Of a DNA stretch of 64,000 bases, positions 34,301 to 46,300 are shown piece after piece. The notes under the pieces were generated by a model. That model was not told the DNA's origin. It made no database searches and saw only the letters and a program-made list of their open reading frames with translations. Both the position numbers and the translations under genes were made by a program. Each line of letters opens with the position of its first letter. The first letter of the stretch is position 1. Origin of the DNA: Amphibalanus amphitrite (lineage: Eukaryota > Arthropoda > Thecostraca > Balanomorpha > Balanidae); assembly GCF_019059575.1 (NCBI RefSeq), contig NW_024881504.1:372001-436000 (forward strand), written 5' to 3'.

Positions 34301-37300
34301 TTTCACGGGTACTGTTTGAGCTCTCTCCTCGCGTCCTATCTTCCCCGTTGATACCAACTGTTCTCATCCTTGACCCTTCACTGCCTACACCCAACTTCCG
34401 TTTGCCCCATCATGGGGAAGCGGCGCCGTCAGCGCCCGCTTTCTGATTCCTGCTCCGACTCTGACACCGACTCTCCTCCCGTCTCGAATCCCTCTCCTGA
34501 CCCTGCTCCTGCCTCCATGGAAACCGACTCCCGCCCAACCGTTACCCCTCCCTCCTCCACCCACCCCTCGGCTGCCCTACCCGGTACTGACCCTCGCTCG
34601 TCCTCCGACCACGCCCGGACCTCTGACCTTTGCTCGACCTCTGACCCCGCCCTAGACTCCGACCCTCGCTTGTCTGCCGACCACGCCCGGATCTCTGACC
34701 CTCGCCCGTCCAACGACCACTCCCGGAGCTCTGACCCGCGCACGAACTTTGATTACTCACCTGCCTGTGCCACCGCTGATCGCTCTTCTGACGAGCCTTA
34801 CTTAGCTTCGAACGGTTCTTACCTGGTCGTTAAGCCTTGCGATAGTGAAGTTTCCTTCCGGAAGATCAACGTGTTCTGGCCACAAAAACAGGTAGACGCC
34901 ATATGCGGTCCATGCGATGTAGACATCGAGGCACCGGCGAACGGTACTCTGATCATTAAAACGAACTCACGCAAACACACCAAGGCACTCCTGAAGACTA
35001 CAACTTTCTGCGGCAAGAAGGTCACCGTTTCGCTCCATCACGCTCGGAACTCTTGCAAAGGAACTATTTTCGCTCCCGAACTCCGCCATATGACCGAAGA
35101 CGAGATCCTGGCCGAACTTAGAGGGGACGGGGTGACCCACATCCGACGTCTGACCACGTTCCGTGATGGCCAACGGCGTGACACGAGTCTCTTAGTCCTT
35201 ACTTTCGACTTCACCACTCTGCCGGAAAGTATCGTGATTGGCTGGCTGAAAAAGGATATCCGAGTTTTCGTCCCGAACCCTCTTCGCTGCTACAAATGCC
35301 AACGCTTTGGACACGGTAGCTCCTCCTGCCGGCAGACTGCTCGCTGCCCCAAGTGTGGTGAGGCTCCTCACGAGGGTTCTCCCTGCACTTCCCCTGTCTC
35401 GTGCCTCAACTGCGGAAGCCCAGACCACACCGTCTCATCCTCTCAGTGCCCGACCTGGAAAAAAGAAAAAAGCATCTGTGAACTCAAAGCCAAAGCTGAC
35501 ATCTCTTACCCCGAGGCCCGCCGTCGCGTGGAAGCCCAAACCACAACACCAACACCCGGTAGGTCTTACGCTAAGGCTGCCAGCACCCAGACAACCTCTT
35601 CCAGCACACAGACTGAGCCGATCGCCGCGCTACCTCCTCTGGAGCTGCTGCGGCCTCTGAGCCCCGAACCGATCGCCACCACGAGCACGACTCAGACGTC
35701 TGAAGTCCCTGATGAACAGATGCCGTCCCCTCCCGACTCCCAGCCAGCTGTCTCTCCCGAGATTGCGCAGAAGCCGAAGTCTGTTGGAGCAAGCCGCTCC
35801 ACTGGCTGGATAAAAGTCCAGAGGTCGAGTGGCGCTCGCCCAAAACCCTCCCATCACATGGATGAACAGTCTAAAGATCGCCAGCCACGACCACCGATTC
35901 GGGTGGCGATGGGGCGTAACCGCGCGTCGAGCTGGGCCTCGCCCAGCCGTGGAAGATCTTCGCGTCCACAATCATGAATCCGCACACCATGCTGCAATGG
36001 AATTGTCGTGGCCTGCTTTCTAAGTGGGCCGAAATAAAAAACTTCTTCTCGGTACTTACTCCGGTACTGATTGCTCTCCAAGAAACTTGGTTTTTACCAA
36101 CCGACCAGTATAATTTTCAACTTTCTAATTACACATTATACAGACACGATGAGCTCTACGGAGAGCGCCGACACGGTGGTGTGGCGCTTTACATACAAAA
36201 TGATTACACACATAGTTTACTTGATATCCAAACAGAATTACAAGCCGTCGCATGTACGATGTATATGAATGGCAGGGACGTAGACGTATGCAGTATTTAC
36301 ATTCCTCCGGATTTCGATAACTCCGAACTCCTTCGGCAGCTCAACCATCTTGTTCAGCAATTCGAACATCCATTTCTTCTTCTCGGTGACTTTAACGCCC
36401 ACAGTCCAGCTTGGTGGGATGAACAACTGTTGGATGGTAGAGGCAAAATAATCGAAGACTTTCTTGACATTCATAGGCTGGTGACACTTAATCTTAACCA
36501 GCCCACACATTTCAATTTGTCACATAACACTGAGTCTTCCATCGACTTATCTATTTCTTCTCCATGCTTAGCCACTTGGTTCCAGTGGTCCGCAGACGGC
36601 GACATCCATGACAGCGACCATTATCCGATTTCTCTTCGTTTTAATTTTCCAGTCGCCGGGGTCTCTTCTTTTTCACCTAGGTGGAATCTAAATAAGGCGG
36701 ATTGGGTCAAGTTTACTGAGTTGTGTGAACTTGAGCTCAATGAACACCTAGATCATCCAGTAGACAATATTTCTTACATTACTGAAACAATTATCTCAGT
36801 GGCAAACCGCTGTATCCCATTAACCAAGCCATGCCGGAAAGCCAACCCGGTACCATGGTGGACTCCTGCTGTCCGACAAGCTGTGGCAAAGAGAAAGCGA
36901 GCTTTTCGAGCATATTTACGACACCGTACAGATGACGCATTAATCATCCGAAATAGAGAACGTGCAAATGCACAACGTACTATAAGAACGGCTAGGCGTC
37001 AATCCTGGCAACATTTCTTATCATCTTTCACTTCTTCAACACCACTTTCTAAGATTTGGGATTTAGTTCGACGGTTGTCAGGGAAACGTGTGAGCGCAAC
37101 CTTCCCTATTCTGAAGCTCCCAGGAACTGGGGAAACAGTGAGCGAGCCGAACGACGTCGCGAACTGTCTGGCTGAGACAATCTCCCACACAAGCTCAAAC
37201 GCAAGATATCGTCCCGGGTTTATCGACACTGCCCGTCAGCAATTTGTTTTCGATCACAATGTTTTTCTCTCTGATAACAGTGAAGACTACAACGTTCCTT

Positions 37301-40300
37301 TCACGATGCAAGAATTTAACAAGGCCATAAACTCTTCTGGTAACACATCAACAGGACCAGACAAACTGCATTATTCCTTCTTTCGCCATATTTCAGATCA
37401 CTCCAAGCACTTAATTCTACAAACATTCAACGAGCTCTTCAGCGGACATCTTTTTCCTGAAGATTGGAAAGAAAGCATAGTAGTAGCATTATTGAAACCT
37501 GGTAAAGCCCGATACGACCCGAAAAGTTATCGACCTATCGCAATGTCAAGTTGTTTAGGAAAACTGCTTGAAAGGATGGTTGCATCACGTCTTTCATTTA
37601 TAAGTCAACAACAGGATATGCTTTCCAAGTTTCAATGTGGTTTCCGAAACAATCATTCTGCGATTGACCACATAGTTCGCCTTGAAAGTGACATAAGGAA
37701 AGGATACAAAAAGAAACATCACACTTTAGCAATTTTTTTGGACATCAAAAACGCTTTTGATATGGTCCATAAGCCTGCATTAATACACAAAATAGCACAA
37801 CTTGGCATCAGAGGACATATGGCATTCTATCTCTACAACTTTCTGTCTGGAACCAGACGTTTCCGCTTGAAGATTCGCTCTATTTTTTCAAATGTTCACG
37901 AGACACAGAATGGCCTTCCTCAGGGTAGCTGCCTCTCTCCAATTCTATTCAATATTATGATTAATGATTTGTTCAGCAACATCCCAGACGGCATTTCCTT
38001 CTCTTTGTTTGCGGATGACAGCGCACTTTGGTGTACCGACTCTGATTATGATTATGGTATTCAACGCTTGCAATTCGCTCTCCATAAAGTAGAAAGGTGG
38101 TCAGAAACATACGGCTTAGAATTTTCGGCAGCGAAATCGGCACTTATGATTTTTTCCAGAAACACCAGGATTTCACCCTTGAAGCTTCCAGAATTACATG
38201 GTTCCGATATTCCACGGGTTTCAAGTTTCAAGTTTCTGGGGGTCGTTTTGGACTCCCAGTTAACAATGAATAGGCACATCAAACATGTACAAACAAAATG
38301 CAAAAGAAGACTGAACCTTTTCCGATGCCTCACAAGTACTCCAGCTGGTGCTGATCGTTCAACTTTACTCCGTTTATACCGAAGCATAGTATTACCAGTA
38401 ATAGAATATGGATCAGTTATGTATTCTGGAGGAAGCCGTTGCTCCTTACAGAAGCTAGAGGTCATACAAAACAACTTTATTCGTCTAGCTTTGGGTGCCA
38501 TGAGGACATCGCCAATACTGTCCCTACAGGTGGAGGCGAATATACCTCCCCTGCATATTAGACGAATAAACTTGAACTTACGATACTATACAAAAATAAA
38601 ACAGTTCCCATCTCACGCAGCTTACCAAGCAATATCGATTCTTCCTCGGTTACACTTTAGCTACATTGGGAGATGTGAACGAAGAACTGGCCTCACAATC
38701 GCTTCCAGAGTTACAAAATACCAGCAAGATATAGAATATAACTTACCTGAAGTTACTCCACTACCGCCCTTGGGAGTGGCGCCATGGATGATGCAACCAT
38801 TAGTTATTTCGTTTTTGATCACCGAGAAAAAGGACTCATACTCTCCGACTGAAATACAGCAAACGTTTATGAAATTCCGAGCAGCACACACTCGCTTCCA
38901 TTTTCTGTATACGGATGGATCGAAACAAAACAATAAGGTAGGCTTTGGCATTTATTCTCCAGGCCTCCCACATGCAAAGCTGAGGCTACCTGATGAGTCA
39001 TCAGTATTCGCGGCGGAAATGCATGCGGTTTTGCATGCACTTAAACTCATTGAGCAAAACAGTATTCAGCATGCATGCATTTGCACCGATTCAAAATCTG
39101 TCATTCAATACTTGAAAAATCCAGAATTGACCCAGCACATCAAAATCAACATTCTAAACCTTCATGAAGCATTAAGGAAAAAAGGGGTACAACTACATTT
39201 CTTATGGGTACCAGGCCACTGTGGTATCCACGGAAATGAGGAAGCAGATAGATATGCTAAGCAATCTCTGGATCTCCCTATCGTAACTGAAACTTCCATT
39301 GATATTAGTAGTATTCAGTCTTCAATAAAACGTCATTGTCATCAACTTTGGCAGCGCATCTGGGACACGGATGGTCCAGGTACACACCTTCATCGCATTA
39401 AACCACTTATAGCTCACTGGGAATCATCAACTCGTCCGTCCCGAAGAGAAGAAAAGGTCTTGACAAGGTTGCGCATAGGTCATACATATCTCACTCATGC
39501 ATTCATTTTTTCTCGACAACCAAGACCTGTATGTTTACGATGCAGGACAACACTCACCATCGAACACATTGTCTTACACTGTTTAAATCACGCTAGAAAA
39601 AGGAAACCAATGGAAGACTACTGTCGGGCACAAGGCGTGCCAATGACAATGTCTGTTATTTTAGGAGACGAACATTCCGCTTTGCTCAAGCTTCTTTTCT
39701 CTTTTCTCTCCACAATAGACCTCCTCGACAGCCTCTAGAAATAACTATCTTCACGTTCCCATCTTAAATAGGTAACTTATTATGGTGCGAAATGGTCCAC
39801 GCGGACCGAAGCACCTACTCAACAATCAATCAATCAATCGATATCATCATGATATAGTTGGCCACTCTACGCTATGCACGCTTTTGCCTTAGCTCCAAAC
39901 ATGCACCAGCCATTCGTGAAAAACAGGTCCCGATTTTACCAACTTTAGTTTGCGCCATCTATCGGTAGGATTTGAAGCTGAAAACACGGGGTGTCACTCC
40001 AGGATAATGACACCCCAGAGGGGTTTCAACGGGGGTGTCTCAGCGACACTCCAATTTTTGGCCTGCAATTTTTGGGGAGTTCGCTAGCCGAACCTCTCCC
40101 AAGGGGGTCATGTACATTTTTGCGGCGTCAAAAGGTAATGGGGCTCCCGTGTCGGGTGTCACAACACCCATGACATCCTAAAATCATGAAAACGGAGCCT
40201 AATTTAGGAGTATTTTGGAGTATGTGGTGTCAGATTGTAGGAAATGGGGTTCCCCGATTTTTTTTCAGTGTAGCTTCATTGTTTCACAAGGCAGATTGGT

Positions 40301-43300
40301 TATGTATCGCACCTGTCTCCATGAGGTGCGACAACGGCACACCGTTACTCGGTGTCCGCCATTCGCTTAGCTCGTATATCAGCGGCCTGTCCGTGCTGCC
40401 GCTGCTCACCGTATATCTCCAGTCGTCCGACCATCCGTCCCAGGTCAGCCAGGTGACTGATTGTGTCGGCAGCAGCCACCCCCTGGAGCGACACTGACAG
40501 ACCACGAACCAACGGGTTTAATTCCGGCCACCTCGGCTCCGTCACCTCCGGCCCTGTCGGACAGAGCTGTGTCAGCTGACTGCAGTCGGACAGAGCTGCC
40601 GCCAGCTCCCCGCTGCACCACTGACACCAGAGTGTCAGACACTGACACAGTCAGCATTGAAACAGACGAGCGGCCGCACAGCAATTTTTTAGCAGCAGCA
40701 GTCATATGTAGAATGTGAATATGAACATAATACGTATATGCGAAAAGTATATGCGTAATACAGTAGTCTATGAAACGTCTTATGCTACTCTCATTGGTTG
40801 CACTATATCTAATAATCATTCCCCATTGAAATACTTGCTCTCTAATCGTAACAATGCCTGCATTCCCGTGCTGGCCGCCTTCGATCGTGGCGCCACCTAT
40901 ACTCTGTATAACCGCCGCGCCAGGGCCGCGGCCAGTCAGTCTCGTCAGTCTGCTCAGACACGTCGTCAGCGAGCTATCTATGTAGTCAGTCAGTGTCAGT
41001 TGTCGATCAGGCGTGCGTTCGACATCCGGAAAATGAGGGATAATTATCCGGGATCACCGGTAATAATTTGGTATTGCAGGGACTATCGATGCAATAAGTC
41101 ATATTTTTATATTGCTTTTGCTTCAGTAATGGCTCTTTTACTCATTGGCATGTGCGTTGTGCACGGTGTCAGCCTAAAACACCGAATGATCCCGTTGATC
41201 CCGGAAAATTATCCCTGATTTTCGGATGCCGAATTCGCACTAATACTCAATACGTTTGTTCGGAAATTTGCTGCTTGTGACAATGCAACTATCGCTAGTA
41301 CCTCAACTTTTAAATCACCCCGTGACGTTACACTAATATTCCACGCATATGCCACAAGCATGGACACTATCGAAGGGCATCCATTGAACCCCTTCCCCCT
41401 CTCACCACAATACGAGACGAGTAATATACACGATTAACGATGAAACTTGCTAGTTGAGGCTGATCAGTTCGACTATTTGCCGTCTCCCCTGTTCATTTGC
41501 ATATACCGGCATTACATGTGTGATCTGCGGTATATCACCTCTGACATTGAGGCGCCAGAGGCGCTCGGGCAGCTGCCCCCTCAGTCGCGGGAGGTCGGCG
41601 GCGGTGACTGATAGGCATCGCAGCTCGGGGCACCTGGTGAGGGGCTCCAGGCTGCCGGCCGTGAGATCAGGACAGTCTGGAAAACACACAGACACACATA
41701 CAGACAGATACAGTTAGCTGTAATATATGTCGATATATGACAAAACGAAAAAAAAAACACCTAATAATTCTCATGGTTTTATGGACACAGTAGACAGTGG
41801 TAAGACAGTGCTATTATATGATACCTATATGCAATGTTAAGCAAATGCATTGAACTTCATTGAACAGTGCAACACAATTGTTATGAGTATGATCAACTAA
41901 CTCTGAACGAATATGTCACTGAGTGAACAGTCCTCCATTTTGGAGCTCAATTGGCTTCATTATTTCGCAAAGCACATTGGCTATGTATCACACCTGTCTC
42001 CATGAGGTGCGACACCGGCACACCGTTACTCGATGTCCGCTATTCCCTGAACTCGTATATCAGCGGCCTGTCCGTGCTGCCGCTGCTCACCGTATATCTC
42101 CAGTAGTGTGACCTTCCGTCCCAGGTCAGCCAGGTGACTGATGGTGTCGGCAGCCACCCCCTGGAGCGACACTGACAGCCCGCCCCACGGGAACCGTCCC
42201 GGCCACCTCGGCTCCGTCACCTCCGGCCACCTCGGCTCCGTCACCTCCGGCCCTGTCGGACAGAGCTGTGTCAGCTGACTGCAGTCGGACAGAGCTGCCG
42301 CCAGCTCCCCGCTGCACCACTGACACCAGAGTGTCAGACACTGACACAGCCAGCACTAACACTCCCCGCTGCACAACGATATTTTTAGCAACAGCATACA
42401 TACGTAAATATGAAAATATGAGCAACATAAGTATTACGATTTTTGCAAGGCACATTGGCTTAGGCACTGGGCAGCCAGTCATGGTATAGTAACGGATCAA
42501 GTTGGTAGACTACATAAATATATGGTTCGCAGTGGTTGCAATGAAACCATTTCAAATTACCATAATTGCTACAATAATATTTCATGCATGCACTTGATGC
42601 TCACACTATATGCAAATGCATGCATTGCATCACTCTAACAATACCATATAACACAAACAAGGCTGTAAGATGTTGGCTGAATTCGAACGGTTCGTCCATT
42701 TGCCGTCTGTCTCCCTGTTCATTTGTATATCCATATGCATTGTCCATTATACCGGCATTACATGTATGATCCGTGGTATCTCACCTCTGACATTGAGGCA
42801 CCTGAGACACTTCGGCAGCTGCCAACTCAGTCGCGGGAGGTCGGTGGCGGTGACTGACAGCCGCTCCACAGTCTCCCGTGAGATCTGCAGCTCCGTCAGC
42901 TCGCTGTCACCGACTCCGGCCGGAAGGATGATAGTGTTTGGGCCCACCCTGATGATGGCACCACGAAGTTGACTTGGAATAGTAGTAACTTGTGCTGGAA
43001 AGGTGATTGAACCAATGTCAGGCATTTGTCTATGGTCAAACATTGTACAGCCCTCTGCAAACTGCGTGGTAGGTATTCTTTTTTCGACAAAAATGAGAAT
43101 AACGCGAATACTATGCTATCGGTCATTCGGAAATCGTAACAGCAAGACGCGCTAGACTTCGCCCCTTAGATCGGCATCATCACCGTATCCATTTTTCATC
43201 TAGTTAGGCAATTAAACCCAAAAGTTTATATTTGCCCCCAAAACAAACTTTTGCATTTTGTCGCCACACAAGGCGTAAACTTTGTTTATTGATAAACCTA

Positions 43301-46300
43301 ATCGAAGGAGTGGAGCATGGCACATCTATTTGCAGTGAGTTCCGACCGACTGATAGCATAACCTTTGAGTTATTATCGGTTTTGTCGAAAAAAGAATACC
43401 TACCACGCAGTCTGCAGAGGGCTGTACACTTACCTACAGGTGTAGAAAACACAAAGTGAAAACTGTTTGTGGCTACAATGCTGTGATAATTCCGTGTCTG
43501 AGTAAATATGTATGTACTTTATCAAAACGATGTGAATTTCATAAGTTACGGCGACTTTCCGTAACATAATATTCAACAAATACAATGAAAATGGGTCTTT
43601 GACATATAAAACAAAATCACCACTAATTAGTGCATTATATTCCGAACTACGCATATTTTCATGATGTCAATTGATCAATATGACAGTTTTTGAAACCTTT
43701 TCACATAAGTATTTTGTTCAGCACTTATGTGTAGCTAATTATAACAATTTTGTATCGTTATAAAATTTGTAGCGTAAATATTACGTCCAATAGAGGCCCA
43801 AATCATTGACCATCACCATTCACCACACGGCACACGACTTGTCATCCTACAGCTTGCCATGGCTTATGGCTTCCGTCTTACCTTAGGATGAGGCAGCATT
43901 ACCTGCAATACATGTAATATGTGTTGTATCCAGTTATTCTTGGTTTGATTTAGGCTTCAGATTTTCAGGGATAAACTGCTTCTCCACGTTATTTATGAAC
44001 ATTTGCTCGAAAAAAAGCAGTTCCTTAGAGCAAAAATAACAAGCAAGGAGCGTTGCCGCCGGCCAGTTTTCCTGTTCTTCGTGTCCCCGTGTCGCCCCTG
44101 GCCCCTGCCCCGTTCAGGAGCGCCCGGCAGCGCCACCTGCACCTGACCAGTCCGGCAGCGTTTGGGGTCGCCGCGCACCGCCGACAATCAGCTGACGCGG
44201 CCGGCGGCGCGTCTCAAGGTCAATGGAGGTCAGCCGGGCCGCCGCCCGCCGGGGTGGCCGTGACGTCACAGCCAGCGAATGCTGAGCGCCGGAACAGCTA
44301 CTGTTGTTTATCCCTTCCTAGCCATTCATATATGAGTAACTTCAACCGCTGCTCACCATCCGTGACTAGTAGGGTAATCCGTGACCCCAGCTCCGTGGCC
44401 AGGTGACTGATGGTGTCGGCAGCCACCCCCTGGAGAGATACCGACAGACCACTCCCGTACTGTCCCGGCCACCTCGGCTCCGTCACCTCCGGCCCTGTCG
44501 GACAGAGCTGTGTCAGCTGACTGCAGTCGGACGGAGCTGCTGCCGGGTCGGGAGGCGGCTGACACTGTGGTGTCAAACCCTGACACAGACGACACTGACA
44601 AAGCCAGGGTCGATCGGCACTGTTGGACAGTAATTGAAAATTGTGCACAATGCATGCACTAGTGTGTATAACCTACGCTTATACATGCGTCAGTTAATTA
44701 ATACATTCGTTTATTAATACATTCGTTTGAAAGAGTATAAAGAAGGTACAATACAGTGGCTAATATTTGTGTAGCATGTAGGTAGCATTGCACATACCGT
44801 AAAGTGGGGCTATTTGAAACGGATTTTACAGTTTTTGGCCTCTCCCTTTAAGACGGTTCATATCTCTTATAGCATGTAAATTGCAAAAATGTAGTTCTCC
44901 GTAAGTTCTTTCATATAGGTGCATTTTGGTTCAGCTAGTAATAATGATTAAGGATATTTTTTTAGTTAAAGCCCGTCTCAAATAGCCCCATAGGGTGGGG
45001 CTATTTGAGACAGTTTTAGTTACGAAGAAATTGAAGAAAATCGGTCACGCTAGAGATAACTTTTTAAATGCCATGTGATTGGAAATTAAATTTTGATCAT
45101 TCTGGCAAAAATTGGTTTTGCAAAGACAGTTACATTTCCTTTATATTCAATATTGTCATTTTTCGTAGGAAGCTTCATTTCGGTAGGTTATAAAATTGTA
45201 TCACTATATGCTAAGGCTGTCATAATATGATGTGACCCAGGCGCGGATACAAGGGGGGGGCCATGGGGGCCATGGCCCCCCCCCCTTGGCCGATTTTTTT
45301 TTCAAAAATAAAATAAAAAGTTAAAAAGTTAAAAAGCTGAAAAGGGGGCCTCCTGAAAATAAAGTGGCCGAAATCCGATGAGTTTTTTTTTAACCTACCC
45401 ACTTAGTTATTTCTTAGAAGACTAGCTGAGAAGACTTCTTTGTTAGAAGATTGGTAAAGCTTTTCATAACTTGGAGGTCTCTTATACTCACAGAGATGAC
45501 CACTTTTACAGGGCCTCCTAACCTGCACAGAGGGCCTCCAAGCCTGCACAGATGTTGAGATGTTGCCTGAACAGCTAGATAAGCTCAATAGACGCAGTTT
45601 TTTTTTGGGGGGGGGGCCCAACAAGTGGGAAGATGGGGCCTCCAACAGGTGGGATTATGGGGGGGGGGCCTCCTGGTTTCTAATGGCCCCTCCCTTGGAG
45701 ATTTTCTGGATCCGCCCCTGATGTGACCCTAAACTTTCCAATTTGCAGAATGATCATCAAGGACTATTCTAAAGACAACAACAGTAAAATTTTGAAAGAA
45801 AGTTTTTGTATATAGCCCTGGTGGCGTGAAACAGACATACTGAAAGTCGGTGGGGCTATTTGAGACAGGCTCGCTACCTAATGAAGCACACCGTAATGAA
45901 TCAAACGAGCTAAAAGGTTTCCCAAAACATTTAAGTGAATAGTCTGCATGATTCCTTGTCCCATTGCACATCTTCATGCGAAGAAATAACAGAACAATGT
46001 TAAGCGGTTTTGATTTTATGACGATTTTCCTCGATCGCTGCATGCTGTATCAATTGGCCGGTAACCCTACCACATCAAGCCTACTTGCATAGGCTCACCT
46101 AACAGTACGTTCATGTGTTAAGTAATCTTCAATGGTGTTTTTTGGTCAACCAAGGTAGACATGTGTTATTGTCGACTAAGTAAGTGACTGATGAAGCACA
46201 TTTTAAGCACATATTCATCAGAATAACTAGTTTGGTCACCAGCTAAAGGGTCATTATGTTACACTACGAGCATGTAAATATTGCTTCCTGCTAAATACCA

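Larger units (their letters stand above)
34266..39839 (+). mobile_element. LINE 2, full-length I/Jockey-type with RNase H
   Basis: Flanked by an 11-bp duplication GATATCATCAT (34255-34265 and 39840-39850); copy 1 of the host transposon at about 32732 has the empty site. 5' UTR 34266-34411, ORF1 34412-35977, ORF2 35974-39738, 3' UTR with hairpin GGTCCACGCGGACC, CACCTACTCAAC and a (CAAT) tail. Both ORFs are open, so it looks recently active. ORF1 and early ORF2 are nearly identical to LINE 1 while the rest is diverged. Confidence 0.95.
33163..40270. mobile_element. TA-flanked transposon, copy 2, with nested retroposons
   Basis: Begins CACTGAAAGAAAAAATGAC directly after the TA that ends copy 1 (33161-33162), and ends TTTTTTTCAGTG at 40270 followed by TA (40271-40272). 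Own arms are 33163-33616, 34137-34265 and 39851-40270. It is nearly identical to copy 1 in the arms but carries a different retroposon load: SINE-like copies 8 and 9 and LINE 2. Confidence 0.85.
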
